A stretch of 64,000 nt of DNA from Oscillospiraceae bacterium (GTDB taxonomy: Bacteria > Bacillota > Clostridia > Oscillospirales > Ruminococcaceae), in the NCBI GenBank assembly GCA_900768105.1, contig CAAGBQ010000131.1, positions 1 to 64,000 on the forward strand, given 5' to 3'. The position numbers were made by a program, and so were the translations under genes. Below the pieces are notes generated by a model. That model saw nothing but the letters and a program-made list of their open reading frames with translations, did no database searches and was not told the origin of the DNA. Shown piece after piece: positions 9,672 to 17,700 of this stretch (position 1 is the first letter of the stretch; each line of letters begins with the position of its first letter).

Positions 9672-9708
9672 AATTTGAGCACGGCGGGAAATACGCTGTG
9701 CTCAAATT
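9672..9708 (+). repeat. Inverted repeat hairpin built from TTGAGCACGG
   Basis: Arms AATTTGAGCAC (9672-9682) and GTGCTCAAATT (9698-9708) pair perfectly over 11 bp. There is no T-run behind it, so it may be a weak terminator, an attenuator between the kinase and lipoprotein genes, or a genome repeat. Confidence 0.6.
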
Positions 9709-9727
9709 TGAAGAAAGGAGCGGGAAT

Positions 9728-10138
9728 ATGATAAAGAAAATCCTTTCCGCGGCGGCTGCAATGCTCATGGCGCTGCTGCTCTGCTCCTGCGGAAAAACCG
9801 CGGAAGCGGTTATCGACTGCAAAACATCGGAGATGTATTCGGAGGCGGAAATAAAAGCAGCCGCTGCGGCAGTAAAAACAAAGTTCCTGACAATGGACGG
9901 CTGCACGCTGCACAGCCTTACCTATGCCGGAGATGAAGTTTCGGCGGGAGCTCTTGATTATTGCAACGAGCTTGAGCCGGAAAAGCGTTTTGATAAATGT
10001 ATCGTGTTTAAATCATCCTTTCGCTCGCCGAAAAACGGCGGAGGCACATGGCAGAAAAACAGCGAATATACATGGACATGGTATGTGGCAAAAAGTCCTC
10101 TTTCCGGTTGGCAGGTTGTTTCTTACGGTTACGGCTGA
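9728..10138 (+). CDS. Small lipoprotein of unknown function
   Basis: A 136-residue protein that begins MIKKILSAAAAML after GAAAGGAGCG; an earlier in-frame ATG at 9698 lies inside the hairpin repeat and is unlikely. A lipoprotein signal peptide ends at Cys19 in the LLLCSC box. The mature part is soluble, has a short amphipathic stretch (SEAEIKAAAAAVKTKF) and ends in aromatic-rich segments (GGTWQKNSEYTWTWYVAKS). It follows the two-component system by about 80 bases and may be part of that regulon. I do not recognise a family. Confidence 0.7.
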   Translation: MIKKILSAAAAMLMALLLCSCGKTAEAVIDCKTSEMYSEAEIKAAAAAVKTKFLTMDGCTLHSLTYAGDEVSAGALDYCNELEPEKRFDKCIVFKSSFRSPKNGGGTWQKNSEYTWTWYVAKSPLSGWQVVSYGYG

Positions 10139-10153
10139 TTGCCTATATGATTA

Positions 10154-10192
10154 AAATAAAAACCGTCTGCTTTGGTGCAGACGGTTTTTTTA
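10154..10192. terminator. Bidirectional terminator
   Basis: Stem AACCGTCTGC with its complement (10161-10186), a T-run to the right and an A-rich run to the left. It separates the convergent lipoprotein and Crp/Fnr genes. Confidence 0.8.
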
Positions 10193-10228
10193 TGCCGCTT
10201 TGGGAATAACGCGGGAAACGGCGGAATA

Positions 10229-10903
10229 TCATTTGTATTGCGAAAGCTTGACAAGCCCATCGTAATCCAAAACCGTAACGCACCCGCGTGAACAGGAGAT
10301 AAGCCCCTGCTTTTTAAAATCGGAACAGATTCGCGCAATCTGCACCCGCGAAGCATTCACCGCAGAAGCAAGCTCGTCTTGGGTAAGGCGGATAATGCCG
10401 TTTTCTTTTGCGTCCCTTTCATAAATACAAAGAAAGGTCGCCAATCTTGCGGAAGCATCGCAAATGCTTTTTGTTTCCGCATCAAAGCACATAAGGCGGA
10501 AAACCGTGCCGTAATAGCGCAAAAGTGCGGAGGGAAAGCTGTGGTCCTCGTTCCCCATTTCCACAATGTCGTCCCAGGTTACAAGCAGCACCTTTACGGG
10601 GGTTATGCTTTCAACGGTGACAACAGCGGGTTCCTGCGCGCCGCAGATTCCGTCCATGGCAAAAAGGGTGTTGCTTTTGTGGTAGCCCAATATCCGCACA
10701 TATCCGCTCGGATTCATGGTATATATTTTTACCATGCCCTCCAGCAGGAAATACATATACGGAATCGGGTCGCCGCTTTTGCTTAAAATTGCGCCTTTGG
10801 GAAATTCGGAGGTGCGGCGGCAGCGTTTTACGAAAAGGTCGTGATATTGTACAAGATTGTTATTGATAATATAGCTGATTGACGGATTTATTATGGTTGC
10901 CAT
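10229..10903 (-). CDS. Crp/Fnr-family transcription regulator
   Basis: A 224-residue cAMP-receptor-like regulator. The start is taken at ATG 10903 (MATIINPS), which follows AGAGGGGG; a longer reading has no ribosome site. Residues about 25-120 form the cyclic-nucleotide-type beta-roll (FPKGAILSKSGDPIPYMYFLLEGMV is split by family-typical turns). A dimerisation helix follows, then a C-terminal winged helix with LTQDELASAVNASRVQIARI as the recognition unit. No FNR-type cysteine set for an iron-sulfur cluster is apparent, so the effector is unknown. It is divergent from the flavoenzyme gene, and the shared region holds two matching palindromes, so it probably controls both. Confidence 0.9.
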   Translation of the reverse strand: MATIINPSISYIINNNLVQYHDLFVKRCRRTSEFPKGAILSKSGDPIPYMYFLLEGMVKIYTMNPSGYVRILGYHKSNTLFAMDGICGAQEPAVVTVESITPVKVLLVTWDDIVEMGNEDHSFPSALLRYYGTVFRLMCFDAETKSICDASARLATFLCIYERDAKENGIIRLTQDELASAVNASRVQIARICSDFKKQGLISCSRGCVTVLDYDGLVKLSQYK

Positions 10904-10943
10904 GATACACAAACCCCCTCTGTGGCTGTTATTTGTTTTATAG

Positions 10944-10965
10944 TTTTGTATCGTATGATACAAAA
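10944..10965. promoter_or_regulatory. Operator 1: 22-bp near-perfect palindrome
   Basis: The arms TTTTGTATCGT and ATGATACAAAA match at ten of eleven positions. The core TATCGTATGATA matches operator 2 (TATCATATGATA) at all but one base. It lies 41 bases upstream of the regulator start and probably serves autoregulation. Confidence 0.65.
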
Positions 10966-11023
10966 TCATTATATCATTTAATACAAAAATATTTTTTAAT
11001 AAGTAAAACTTTTTATAGTAAAT

Positions 11024-11065
11024 ATATCATATGATATTATTTTTTTCAACAGATTTTGATAAAAT
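11024..11065 (+). promoter_or_regulatory. Operator 2 and extended -10 promoter of the flavoenzyme gene
   Basis: The perfect palindrome ATATCATATGATAT (11024-11037) is followed by TGATAAAAT, an extended -10 element with TAAAAT at 11060-11065. A start seven bases downstream (11072) would put the palindrome centre at -41.5, the classical class II activation site for Crp/Fnr proteins. The absence of a good -35 box fits activator dependence. Confidence 0.6.
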
Positions 11066-11139
11066 ATTAACGGAAATTGAAGAAAAACTTCAAGTTTCGG
11101 TATCATGAAAGTTATTTAACAAACAGGAGGTAATCATCA

Positions 11140-13080
11140 ATGGAAAAAATGTTCCCTAATCTGTTTAAACCGGGCAAAATCGGAACTCTTGAACTCAAAA
11201 ACCGTATTGCGAAGGCTCCGCAGTCTTCCGGTATGAACAACAAAGACGGCACGGTTTCCGAGCGTGCAATCCGTTATTACCGTGACCAGGCGGCGGGCGG
11301 CACCGGCATGATCATCGTAGAATATGCCTATGTTGACGAAATCGGCTCCAAATCCGCACATTGCCACCTCGGCATCTCCAACGATGAGCATATTCCGGGA
11401 CTTGCATGGCTTGCCGAAAACATCAGAGAAATGGGCGCTGTTCCTGCAATCCAGATCGAGCATTGCGGACGCCAGAAATTCCTCGGCACCCAGCCCATCA
11501 AAGCTCCCTCCGCTATTCCGTGGCCGAACCTTTATGCACAGCATGGCGATGAAGCAATTCCGCAGGTCCTCACCATTCCGGAAATCCACGAAATCGTAAA
11601 ATGCTTCGGCGATGCGGCTCTCCGCGCAAAGAAAGCCGGCTTTGAGCTTGTTGAGATCCACGGAGCCCACGGCTACCTTCTCACCAACTTCTTCAGCCCC
11701 ACCACCAACCACAGAACCGATATGTACGGCGGCTCTCTTGAAAACCGTGGTCGTATCTATCTTGAGATTCTTGATGACATCCGCAAAAAAGTCGGCCCCG
11801 ACTTCCCTGTAACCATTCGTCTCAGCGGCACCGATTATGAACCGGACGGCTTCCCGATTGAAGATACCATTTGGCTTGCAAAACAGCTTGAAGCACACGG
11901 ACTTGACGGAATCAATGTTTCCGGCGGCGACCACCATACCATGATTCATCAGGTAAGCCCGATGGCTATTCCCGTTTGCCACAATGTTTGGGCTGCGGAA
12001 GCAATCAAAAAAGCTGTTTCCATCCCTGTTATGGCTTCCGGCTCCATCACTCTTCCCGAATATGCAGAGGACATCATTGCTTCCGGCAAGGGCGATTTCG
12101 TAGTTCTCGGCCGTCCGCTTTGGGCAGATCCCGATTGGACCAAAAAAGCCGAAGCAGGCCATCCCGAAGACATTCGTCCCTGCATCCGCTGCAACGAAGG
12201 CTGCCTCCAGAGAACCTTCTTCGATTACAAGGCAATTACCTGCGCAGTTAACCCCGTTATCAGCCGTGAAGGTGAGCTGAAAATCAAACCCGCAGAAACC
12301 AAAAAGAAGATTGCCGTTGTCGGCGGCGGCCCTGCCGGTATGGAAGCTGCAAGGGTTGCAAAACTCCGCGGCCACGATGTAACCCTCTTTGAGGCAAACA
12401 AACTCGGCGGTCTTCTTATCGAAGCCGAAGCTCCCGAATTTAAATCCGACATCCGTCCTTTCCATAAATATCAGGAAACCCAGCTCGAAAAACTTAACAT
12501 TCCGGTAGTTTATAAGAAAGCCACCATGGAAGACCTTAAAGACTTTGACGCAGTCATCTGCGCAACCGGTTCCGCCCCTGTAAAGCCGAATCTTCCCGGT
12601 GTTGATAAAGAAATCGCACTCAGCTCCCTTGAAGCAATCGACAATCCCGAAAAAGTCGGCAAAAAAGTTGTTGTTATCGGCGGCGGCCTTGTCGGTACCG
12701 AAACTGCACTTGACCTTGCAGAGCATGACCACGATGTAACCATTGTTGAGATGCTTCCTCGCATCATGAACGATGTTGCAGCCACCGACTTTATCGCATA
12801 CAGCGAAAGAATCGCGGCAAGAGATAATATGCATGTTGTTACTGCAACCAAACTTGACGAAGTTCTTGACGACGGCGTTCTTGTTTCCAACAAGAAGAAG
12901 GGCCAGTATAAGATTGACGCAGATACCGTTATCCTCGCACTCGGCTTCAAGAGCCGTCGCTGCCTCTATGATGAACTCAAAGAAGCAGGCAAAGAGGTTG
13001 TTCTTGTCGGCGACGCACAGCATCCCGGAAAGATCTTCGACGCAATCCATACCGGTTACAGAGCAGGTCTCTTTATCTGA
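11140..13080 (+). CDS. NADH:flavin oxidoreductase / enoate-reductase-like iron-sulfur flavoprotein
   Basis: A 646-residue cytoplasmic enzyme of the 2,4-dienoyl-CoA reductase / enoate reductase / BaiCD type, which reduces activated C=C bonds with NAD(P)H. The N-terminal old-yellow-enzyme TIM barrel (1-335) contains IEHCGRQKF at the substrate-binding His position and EIHGAHGYLLTNFFSP. A cysteine cluster, CIRCNEGC followed by Cys twelve residues on, binds a 4Fe-4S centre. Then come an FAD domain (VVGGGPAGMEAA) and an NAD domain (VVIGGGLVGTETAL). AGGAGG precedes the ATG. Codon choice is rich in CTC, GGC and ACC, unlike its neighbours, suggesting high expression. The true substrate is unknown. Confidence 0.92.
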   Translation: MEKMFPNLFKPGKIGTLELKNRIAKAPQSSGMNNKDGTVSERAIRYYRDQAAGGTGMIIVEYAYVDEIGSKSAHCHLGISNDEHIPGLAWLAENIREMGAVPAIQIEHCGRQKFLGTQPIKAPSAIPWPNLYAQHGDEAIPQVLTIPEIHEIVKCFGDAALRAKKAGFELVEIHGAHGYLLTNFFSPTTNHRTDMYGGSLENRGRIYLEILDDIRKKVGPDFPVTIRLSGTDYEPDGFPIEDTIWLAKQLEAHGLDGINVSGGDHHTMIHQVSPMAIPVCHNVWAAEAIKKAVSIPVMASGSITLPEYAEDIIASGKGDFVVLGRPLWADPDWTKKAEAGHPEDIRPCIRCNEGCLQRTFFDYKAITCAVNPVISREGELKIKPAETKKKIAVVGGGPAGMEAARVAKLRGHDVTLFEANKLGGLLIEAEAPEFKSDIRPFHKYQETQLEKLNIPVVYKKATMEDLKDFDAVICATGSAPVKPNLPGVDKEIALSSLEAIDNPEKVGKKVVVIGGGLVGTETALDLAEHDHDVTIVEMLPRIMNDVAATDFIAYSERIAARDNMHVVTATKLDEVLDDGVLVSNKKKGQYKIDADTVILALGFKSRRCLYDELKEAGKEVVLVGDAQHPGKIFDAIHTGYRAGLFI

Positions 13081-13125
13081 TTACTTATACGGAAAACATC
13101 CCAGAACCTTTTTTTCTGTTAGCGG

Positions 13126-13162
13126 AAGGGGCACGGCAATATGCCGCGCCCTTTTGCTTTTT
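13126..13162 (+). terminator. Terminator of the flavoenzyme gene
   Basis: An imperfect GC-rich stem (AAGGGGCACGGC with GCCGCGCCCTT, one bulge and one mismatch) around AATAT, followed by TTGCTTTTT. Confidence 0.6.
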
Positions 13163-13244
13163 ATAAAATGTACTGCCAAAGATTTTTACGGCCGATAAAG
13201 ACACAAATGTGATAAATTACCCGTTTTTTGGATTTCTTAAAGGG

Positions 13245-13273
13245 TTGTATTTTGCATTTAATAATGTTATAAT
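13245..13273 (+). promoter_or_regulatory. Promoter of the polysaccharide operon
   Basis: TTGTAT (13245-13250), a 17-base spacer and TATAAT (13268-13273), about 95 bases before the first gene of the cluster. No second strong promoter was noticed inside the tightly packed genes that follow. Confidence 0.65.
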
Positions 13274-13369
13274 TATAAGAATAAAAATGGAAATGTATAA
13301 CCTGTTGTCAAAAAAGAACGGGATGTATATGCTATGGGCAAAAGAGAGTTTTAAAGAGGCGATAAAAGT

Positions 13370-14497
13370 ATGGCGGACAGAATTCTTTTGGCAAGCCCCC
13401 ATATGTCGGATGAAGGGTACGAGCTGGAATATATAAACGATGCTTTCAGGAAAAACTGGATTGCACCGCTTGGAGAAAATGTAACCGCATTTGAAAACGC
13501 AATAGCGAAGTTTACGGGTGCGGAGCATACCGTCGCACTTTCTGCCGGAACGGCGGCGCTGCATTTGGCAATGATTCTTGCGGGAATAGGAGCCGGAGAT
13601 GAAGTGCTTTGCCAAAGCTTGACCTTTTCCGCTTCGGCAAATCCGGTTACATATGTCGGAGCAACACCGGTTTTTATTGATTCGGAATATGAAACATGGA
13701 ATATGGATCCAAACGCCTTGCGCAAAGCGTTTGAAGCTCATAAAAAAGCAAAGGCTGTGGTGGTTGTTCACCTTTACGGAAATCCGGCAAAGCTTGATGA
13801 GATTATGAGCATATGCGACAAGCACGGAGCGGTGCTTATTGAGGACGCTGCGGAAGCCCTCGGCTCCACATATAAAGGGAAAAAATGCGGAACCTTCGGT
13901 AAGTTCGGTGCGCTTTCCTTTAACGGAAATAAAATTATAACTACCTCCGGCGGAGGAATGTTGCTTTGCAAAAGCAAGGAGGACGCGGCGCACGCGCTTA
14001 AACTTGCAACGCAGGCGCGGGAACCGGCGCCGTGGTATCAGCATGAGGAAATCGGCTATAACTACCGCATGAGCAATATTTGCGCGGGAATCGGGCGCGG
14101 CCAGGCAAAGGTGCTTGAAAAGCGCATTGAGCAAAAACGCGCAATTTTTGAGAGATACAGCGCAAATTTGAAAGGACTTCCGATAAAAATGCAGCCGCAG
14201 CTTGACTGTGCGGAAAGCAACCGTTGGCTTTCGGTGCTCGCATTGGAAAAGGGCTGCGGCGTTACGCCGTCGGAAATGCTCAAACGGCTTTCGGATGAAA
14301 ATATTGAGGGCCGTCACCTTTGGAAGCCTATGAATATGCAGCCCGTTTTTGCGGGGGCTGACTTCGTCAGCACGCATGAGCATGCGGTTTGCAATGATTT
14401 GTTTGAACGCTGCGTCTGTTTGCCGAGCGATACAAAAATGAGCACGGCGGATATTGACAGGGTTTGCGAGGTTATCAGGGGTATGTTTGAAAAATGA
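13370..14497 (+). CDS. DegT/DnrJ/EryC1 (PglE/EpsN-like) sugar aminotransferase
   Basis: PLP-dependent aminotransferase that converts a UDP-4-keto-6-deoxy sugar to its 4-amino form; 375 residues, full length. Motifs include the PLP-phosphate region SAGTAALHLAMILAG, the aspartate in LIEDAAEALGS and the Schiff-base Lys188 in FNGNKIITTSGGGML. Together with the next two genes it forms the set known as PglE-PglC-PglD in Campylobacter and EpsN-EpsL-EpsM in Bacillus, which makes and attaches N,N'-diacetylbacillosamine or a close relative. The 4,6-dehydratase (PglF/EpsC) needed to make its substrate is not in this window. The stop overlaps the next start. Confidence 0.92.
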   Translation: MADRILLASPHMSDEGYELEYINDAFRKNWIAPLGENVTAFENAIAKFTGAEHTVALSAGTAALHLAMILAGIGAGDEVLCQSLTFSASANPVTYVGATPVFIDSEYETWNMDPNALRKAFEAHKKAKAVVVVHLYGNPAKLDEIMSICDKHGAVLIEDAAEALGSTYKGKKCGTFGKFGALSFNGNKIITTSGGGMLLCKSKEDAAHALKLATQAREPAPWYQHEEIGYNYRMSNICAGIGRGQAKVLEKRIEQKRAIFERYSANLKGLPIKMQPQLDCAESNRWLSVLALEKGCGVTPSEMLKRLSDENIEGRHLWKPMNMQPVFAGADFVSTHEHAVCNDLFERCVCLPSDTKMSTADIDRVCEVIRGMFEK

Positions 14498-15132
14498 AGC
14501 ACAAAGCGGGATTTTACGAAAAATACATAAAGCGCCTGTTAGATATTCTTCTTTCCGGAGCGGCAATGCTTGTGCTTTCGCCGATTATACTCATAACGGC
14601 AATTCTTGTAAGGACAAAGCTTGGCGCTCCGGTGATATTTTGCCAGCTTCGTCCGGGAAAAGACGAAAAAATATTTAAAATGCACAAATTCCGCACAATG
14701 ACGAATGAGCGCAATGAAAAAGGGGAGCTTTTGCCGGATGAACAGCGCCTTACGCCATTTGGAAGAACGCTGCGTTCGTTAAGCCTTGACGAGCTTCCGG
14801 AGCTGTGGGATATTTTTTGCGGAAAAATGAGCATTGTAGGCCCGCGGCCGCTGTTGGTAAAGTACATTCCGCTTTACAGCGAAGAACAGCACCACCGCCA
14901 TGATGTCAGACCGGGTTTAACGGGTTGGGCACAGGTAAACGGAAGAAACCTTTCCTCGTGGGAAAAAAGATTTGAGCACGATGTCTATTATGTCAACAAC
15001 ATAAGCTTTTGGTTGGATATAAAAATAATTTTTATGACCGTTCGCTGCGTTTTTGCAAGGGAAGGGATAAATGCGGAAGGCAGCGCGACGATGGAAGCAT
15101 TTAAAGGGATGGAGGCTGCACTGCATGAATAA
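14494..15132 (+). CDS. Initiating sugar-1-phosphate transferase (PglC/EpsL-like)
   Basis: A small monotopic phosphoglycosyl transferase that moves a sugar phosphate from a UDP-sugar to undecaprenyl phosphate, the first membrane step of repeat-unit assembly. It has 212 residues: a membrane re-entrant helix (about 12-37), the KMHKFRTM motif, the catalytic Asp99-Glu100 in SLDELPELWD, and SIVGPRPLL and RPGLTGWAQVNGR. Its length matches the minimal PglC form and not the larger WbaP/WcaJ type. It overlaps the aminotransferase by four bases and the acetyltransferase by eight, so all three are translationally coupled. Confidence 0.94.
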   Translation: MKHKAGFYEKYIKRLLDILLSGAAMLVLSPIILITAILVRTKLGAPVIFCQLRPGKDEKIFKMHKFRTMTNERNEKGELLPDEQRLTPFGRTLRSLSLDELPELWDIFCGKMSIVGPRPLLVKYIPLYSEEQHHRHDVRPGLTGWAQVNGRNLSSWEKRFEHDVYYVNNISFWLDIKIIFMTVRCVFAREGINAEGSATMEAFKGMEAALHE

Positions 15133-15739
15133 GCAAGTTATAATAATCGGTGCGGGCGGCCACGGAAAGGTTGTAGCCGATATTGTCGAAAAATCCGGAG
15201 ATAAAGTTTATGGCTTTTTGGACGACAATTTGGTTGAGAAAGAATTTGTCGGCTTCCCCATATTGGGAAGCGTTGATGAATATGAAAAGTATATTGACAC
15301 TGCACAATTTGTTATTGCAATAGGAAATGCGGATATAAGATATAAGATTGCCCAAAAGATAAAGGGAGCGGAAATATATACTGCAATACACCCCATGGCA
15401 GTAATTTCGGGGATAGATGTGGCAATAGGCGAGGGCACGGTGATTATGGCCAACGCAGTTGTTAACTCAAGCGCACATATTGGAAAGCACTGCATTATAA
15501 ATACCGGCGCAATAGTTGAGCATGACGATGTTATTGAAGATTTTGCGCATATTTCCGTTGGGGCAAGGCTTGCGGGAAATGTTTGTGTAGGAAAATATAC
15601 ATGGGTAGGGATAGGCGCCACCGTGAGCAATAATATAAAAATATGTGAACAGTGTACTATACGCGCGGGCGCAGTAGTGGTTGAGAATATAACTAAAAGC
15701 GGAAACTATCAAGGGCTGCCCGCTAAAATCAAGGAATAA
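15125..15739 (+). CDS. PglD/EpsM-like sugar O/N-acetyltransferase
   Basis: Acetyl-CoA-dependent transferase that acetylates the amino group made by the aminotransferase. I take ATG 15125 (MNKQVIIIGAGGHGK) as start; it overlaps the stop of the preceding gene. The protein has 204 residues. The N-terminal Rossmann-like UDP-sugar-binding part carries GAGGHGKVVADIV and a glycine-rich loop. The C-terminal left-handed beta-helix is made of hexapeptide repeats with the catalytic His133 in IVEHDDVIEDFAHISVGA. Composition becomes more AT-rich from here rightward. Confidence 0.93.
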   Translation: MNKQVIIIGAGGHGKVVADIVEKSGDKVYGFLDDNLVEKEFVGFPILGSVDEYEKYIDTAQFVIAIGNADIRYKIAQKIKGAEIYTAIHPMAVISGIDVAIGEGTVIMANAVVNSSAHIGKHCIINTGAIVEHDDVIEDFAHISVGARLAGNVCVGKYTWVGIGATVSNNIKICEQCTIRAGAVVVENITKSGNYQGLPAKIKE

Positions 15740-15745
15740 AAGTTT

Positions 15746-16888
15746 ATGAAGAAGATTTGTTTTGTTACAACAATATATGTAACATATAAATGCTTTCTGA
15801 AGCAGTTCTCTGAATATTTGCACCGAAGCGGTGAATATGATATTTCACTTATTTGCAATAATGAGGAGAAAATGGCAGAGGATTTGCCGGAGTTTGTTCA
15901 CTATTTTCCGGTGAAAATGAGCAGAGGTGTAAGTTTGTCTGCCTTTAATGCGCTGAATGAAATAAATAAAATATTTCGGGAAGAAAAATTTGATATAGTC
16001 CAATATTCTACGCCAAACGCAGCTTTGTATGCGTCAATAGCGGCAAAAAGTAACAAAATTCCCGTAAGGTTGTATTGCCAGTGGGGAATTAGATATATGG
16101 GCTTTGAGGGGATTAAAAGAGGAATTTTTAAATTTCTTGAAAAGATAACTTGCGATAATTCCACATTTATTGAGGCTGAAAGTAATAGTATAAGAAATTT
16201 TGCTCTTGAAGAAAAGCTGTATAGTGAAAATAAGAGCTGTGTAATTTGGAACGGAAGCGCCAGCGGCGTCGATTTGCAAAAATTTAATTTGGAAAATAAA
16301 CAGGGCTGGAAAAGAGCAATAAGGCGGCAGTATACTTTGAATGATATGGATGTGGTATTTTCATTTGCGGGTCGCCTTACGGCGGATAAAGGTATTAACG
16401 AACTTCTTTACGCCTTTCTTAACATTGAAAAAAAATATCCCAATGTAAAGTTATTTATCATGGGCGGAATGGACGATTACGATTCAATTGATACGAAGCT
16501 TTTTACAGAAGCAAAATCTTCTCAAAATATTATTTTTACCGGAAATGTATCCAATGTCGAAGAATACTATGCTGCATCGGACATCTTTGTCGCTCCGAGT
16601 TATAGGGAAGGCTTTGGGCTTGTGGTTGTAGAGGCAGAAGCAATGGCTTTACCCGCAATTGTTTCGGATGTGCCGGGTCAGACGGATGCCGTAAAAAAGG
16701 ATATAACCGGACTGATATGCAAAGTTAAAAGTGGAGATTCACTTCAAAAAGCAATGGAAAAGCTGGTAGAGGATCCGAAATTGCGAGCAAATATGGGCAA
16801 TGCAGCAGCAAATTACGCAAGGAATAATTATGAGCAAAATAAGCTTTTTGAATTATTGAAAAAGCATAGGGACGCTTTGGTTGATTAG
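15746..16888 (+). CDS. Glycosyltransferase family 4
   Basis: GT-B-fold retaining glycosyltransferase, 380 residues, probably adding the second sugar to the lipid-linked unit on the cytoplasmic face. The N-terminal half has an unusual start (MKKICFVTTIYVTYKCFLKQ). The C-terminal donor domain shows FSFAGRLTADKGINELLYAF, the nucleotide-binding YREGFGLVVVEAEAMALP with the EX7E pair, and a typical C-terminal helix. The N-terminal half resembles CapM/PglA-type enzymes that use bacillosamine acceptors, which fits its position right after the bacillosamine trio; the acceptor is inferred. Six bases separate it from the acetyltransferase gene. Confidence 0.9.
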   Translation: MKKICFVTTIYVTYKCFLKQFSEYLHRSGEYDISLICNNEEKMAEDLPEFVHYFPVKMSRGVSLSAFNALNEINKIFREEKFDIVQYSTPNAALYASIAAKSNKIPVRLYCQWGIRYMGFEGIKRGIFKFLEKITCDNSTFIEAESNSIRNFALEEKLYSENKSCVIWNGSASGVDLQKFNLENKQGWKRAIRRQYTLNDMDVVFSFAGRLTADKGINELLYAFLNIEKKYPNVKLFIMGGMDDYDSIDTKLFTEAKSSQNIIFTGNVSNVEEYYAASDIFVAPSYREGFGLVVVEAEAMALPAIVSDVPGQTDAVKKDITGLICKVKSGDSLQKAMEKLVEDPKLRANMGNAAANYARNNYEQNKLFELLKKHRDALVD

Positions 16889-16898
16889 GAAGTGAAAA

Positions 16899-17684
16899 AT
16901 GCCTAAAGTAAGTATACTGATGAGCGTATATAACTGTGAAAGTACGGTAGAAAGCAGTATAGAATCTATTATAAACCAAACATTTACGGACTGGGAATTT
17001 ATAATATGCGATGATGGCTCAAAAGACAATACATATGAGGTTGTAAAAAGGGCCGCGGAGCAGGAGCACAGGATTATTTTGCTCAAAAATGAGCAAAATA
17101 AGGGTCTTTCCTATTCTCTCAACCGCTGTATAAAAAATGCGAGGGGAGAATATTGTGCAAGAATGGATGGGGATGACCTATGTTCTTCGGAAAGACTGGA
17201 AAAACAGGTGGCATTTTTGGATGAAAACCCGGAGTATGCTTTTGTAAGCACAAGAATGACAAGATTTGATGAGAATGGGACATACTCGATTCCAAAACCC
17301 GCGAATTCCTATTCGCCAACCAAAATGGATTTTGTAAAAGGCTCTCCGTTTTGCCATGCACCGGTTATGATAAGGAAAAGCGCATATGATTCGGTTAATG
17401 GGTATAGAGATATTGATAAAACAATCGGAGTAGAAGACTATGACCTTTGGTTCAGGCTCTATGCAAATGGATATAGAGGGTACATTTTGCAGGAGCCTCT
17501 TTATCATATGTTTGATGGGCGCGCAGCGGCAAAAAGGAGAACATTTATACGCAGAATCAGAGAGGCCGAGGTTCGTGCAGAGGGTTATAAAATGCTCAAT
17601 ATCCCTTTCATATATAGGATATATGTGCTAAAGCCACTGATAATAGGGCTTATCCCTCAGTGGCTTTACAAAATAATCAGATAA
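16899..17684 (+). CDS. Glycosyltransferase family 2
   Basis: GT-A inverting glycosyltransferase, 261 residues. The N-terminal nucleotide-binding strand is PKVSILMSVYNCESTVESSI. It has ICDDGSKDNTYEV, the metal-binding DxD-type ARMDGDDLC, and an acidic VEDYDLWFRLY that supplies the catalytic base. It ends in a short amphipathic tail (LIPQWLYKIIR) suited to membrane association. The start has only a weak GAAGTG ribosome site, in keeping with coupling to the gene ten bases upstream. The sugar is not predictable. Confidence 0.92.
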   Translation: MPKVSILMSVYNCESTVESSIESIINQTFTDWEFIICDDGSKDNTYEVVKRAAEQEHRIILLKNEQNKGLSYSLNRCIKNARGEYCARMDGDDLCSSERLEKQVAFLDENPEYAFVSTRMTRFDENGTYSIPKPANSYSPTKMDFVKGSPFCHAPVMIRKSAYDSVNGYRDIDKTIGVEDYDLWFRLYANGYRGYILQEPLYHMFDGRAAAKRRTFIRRIREAEVRAEGYKMLNIPFIYRIYVLKPLIIGLIPQWLYKIIR

Positions 17685-17700
17685 AAATGAGGAAAAAGAT

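Noticed and set aside
10154..10192. Hairpins as CRISPR repeats or riboswitches
   Set aside because: All hairpins listed are single terminators or palindromes; no evenly spaced direct repeats and no conserved riboswitch core were seen in any leader.
11137..13050. A 637-codon open frame on the minus strand opposite the flavoenzyme
   Set aside because: Exact antisense shadow of a codon-biased gene whose domains are complete on the plus strand; no start signal and cysteine-rich nonsense composition.
13217..14566. A 449-codon frame opposite the aminotransferase
   Set aside because: Antisense shadow of a gene with clear PLP motifs; no family features.
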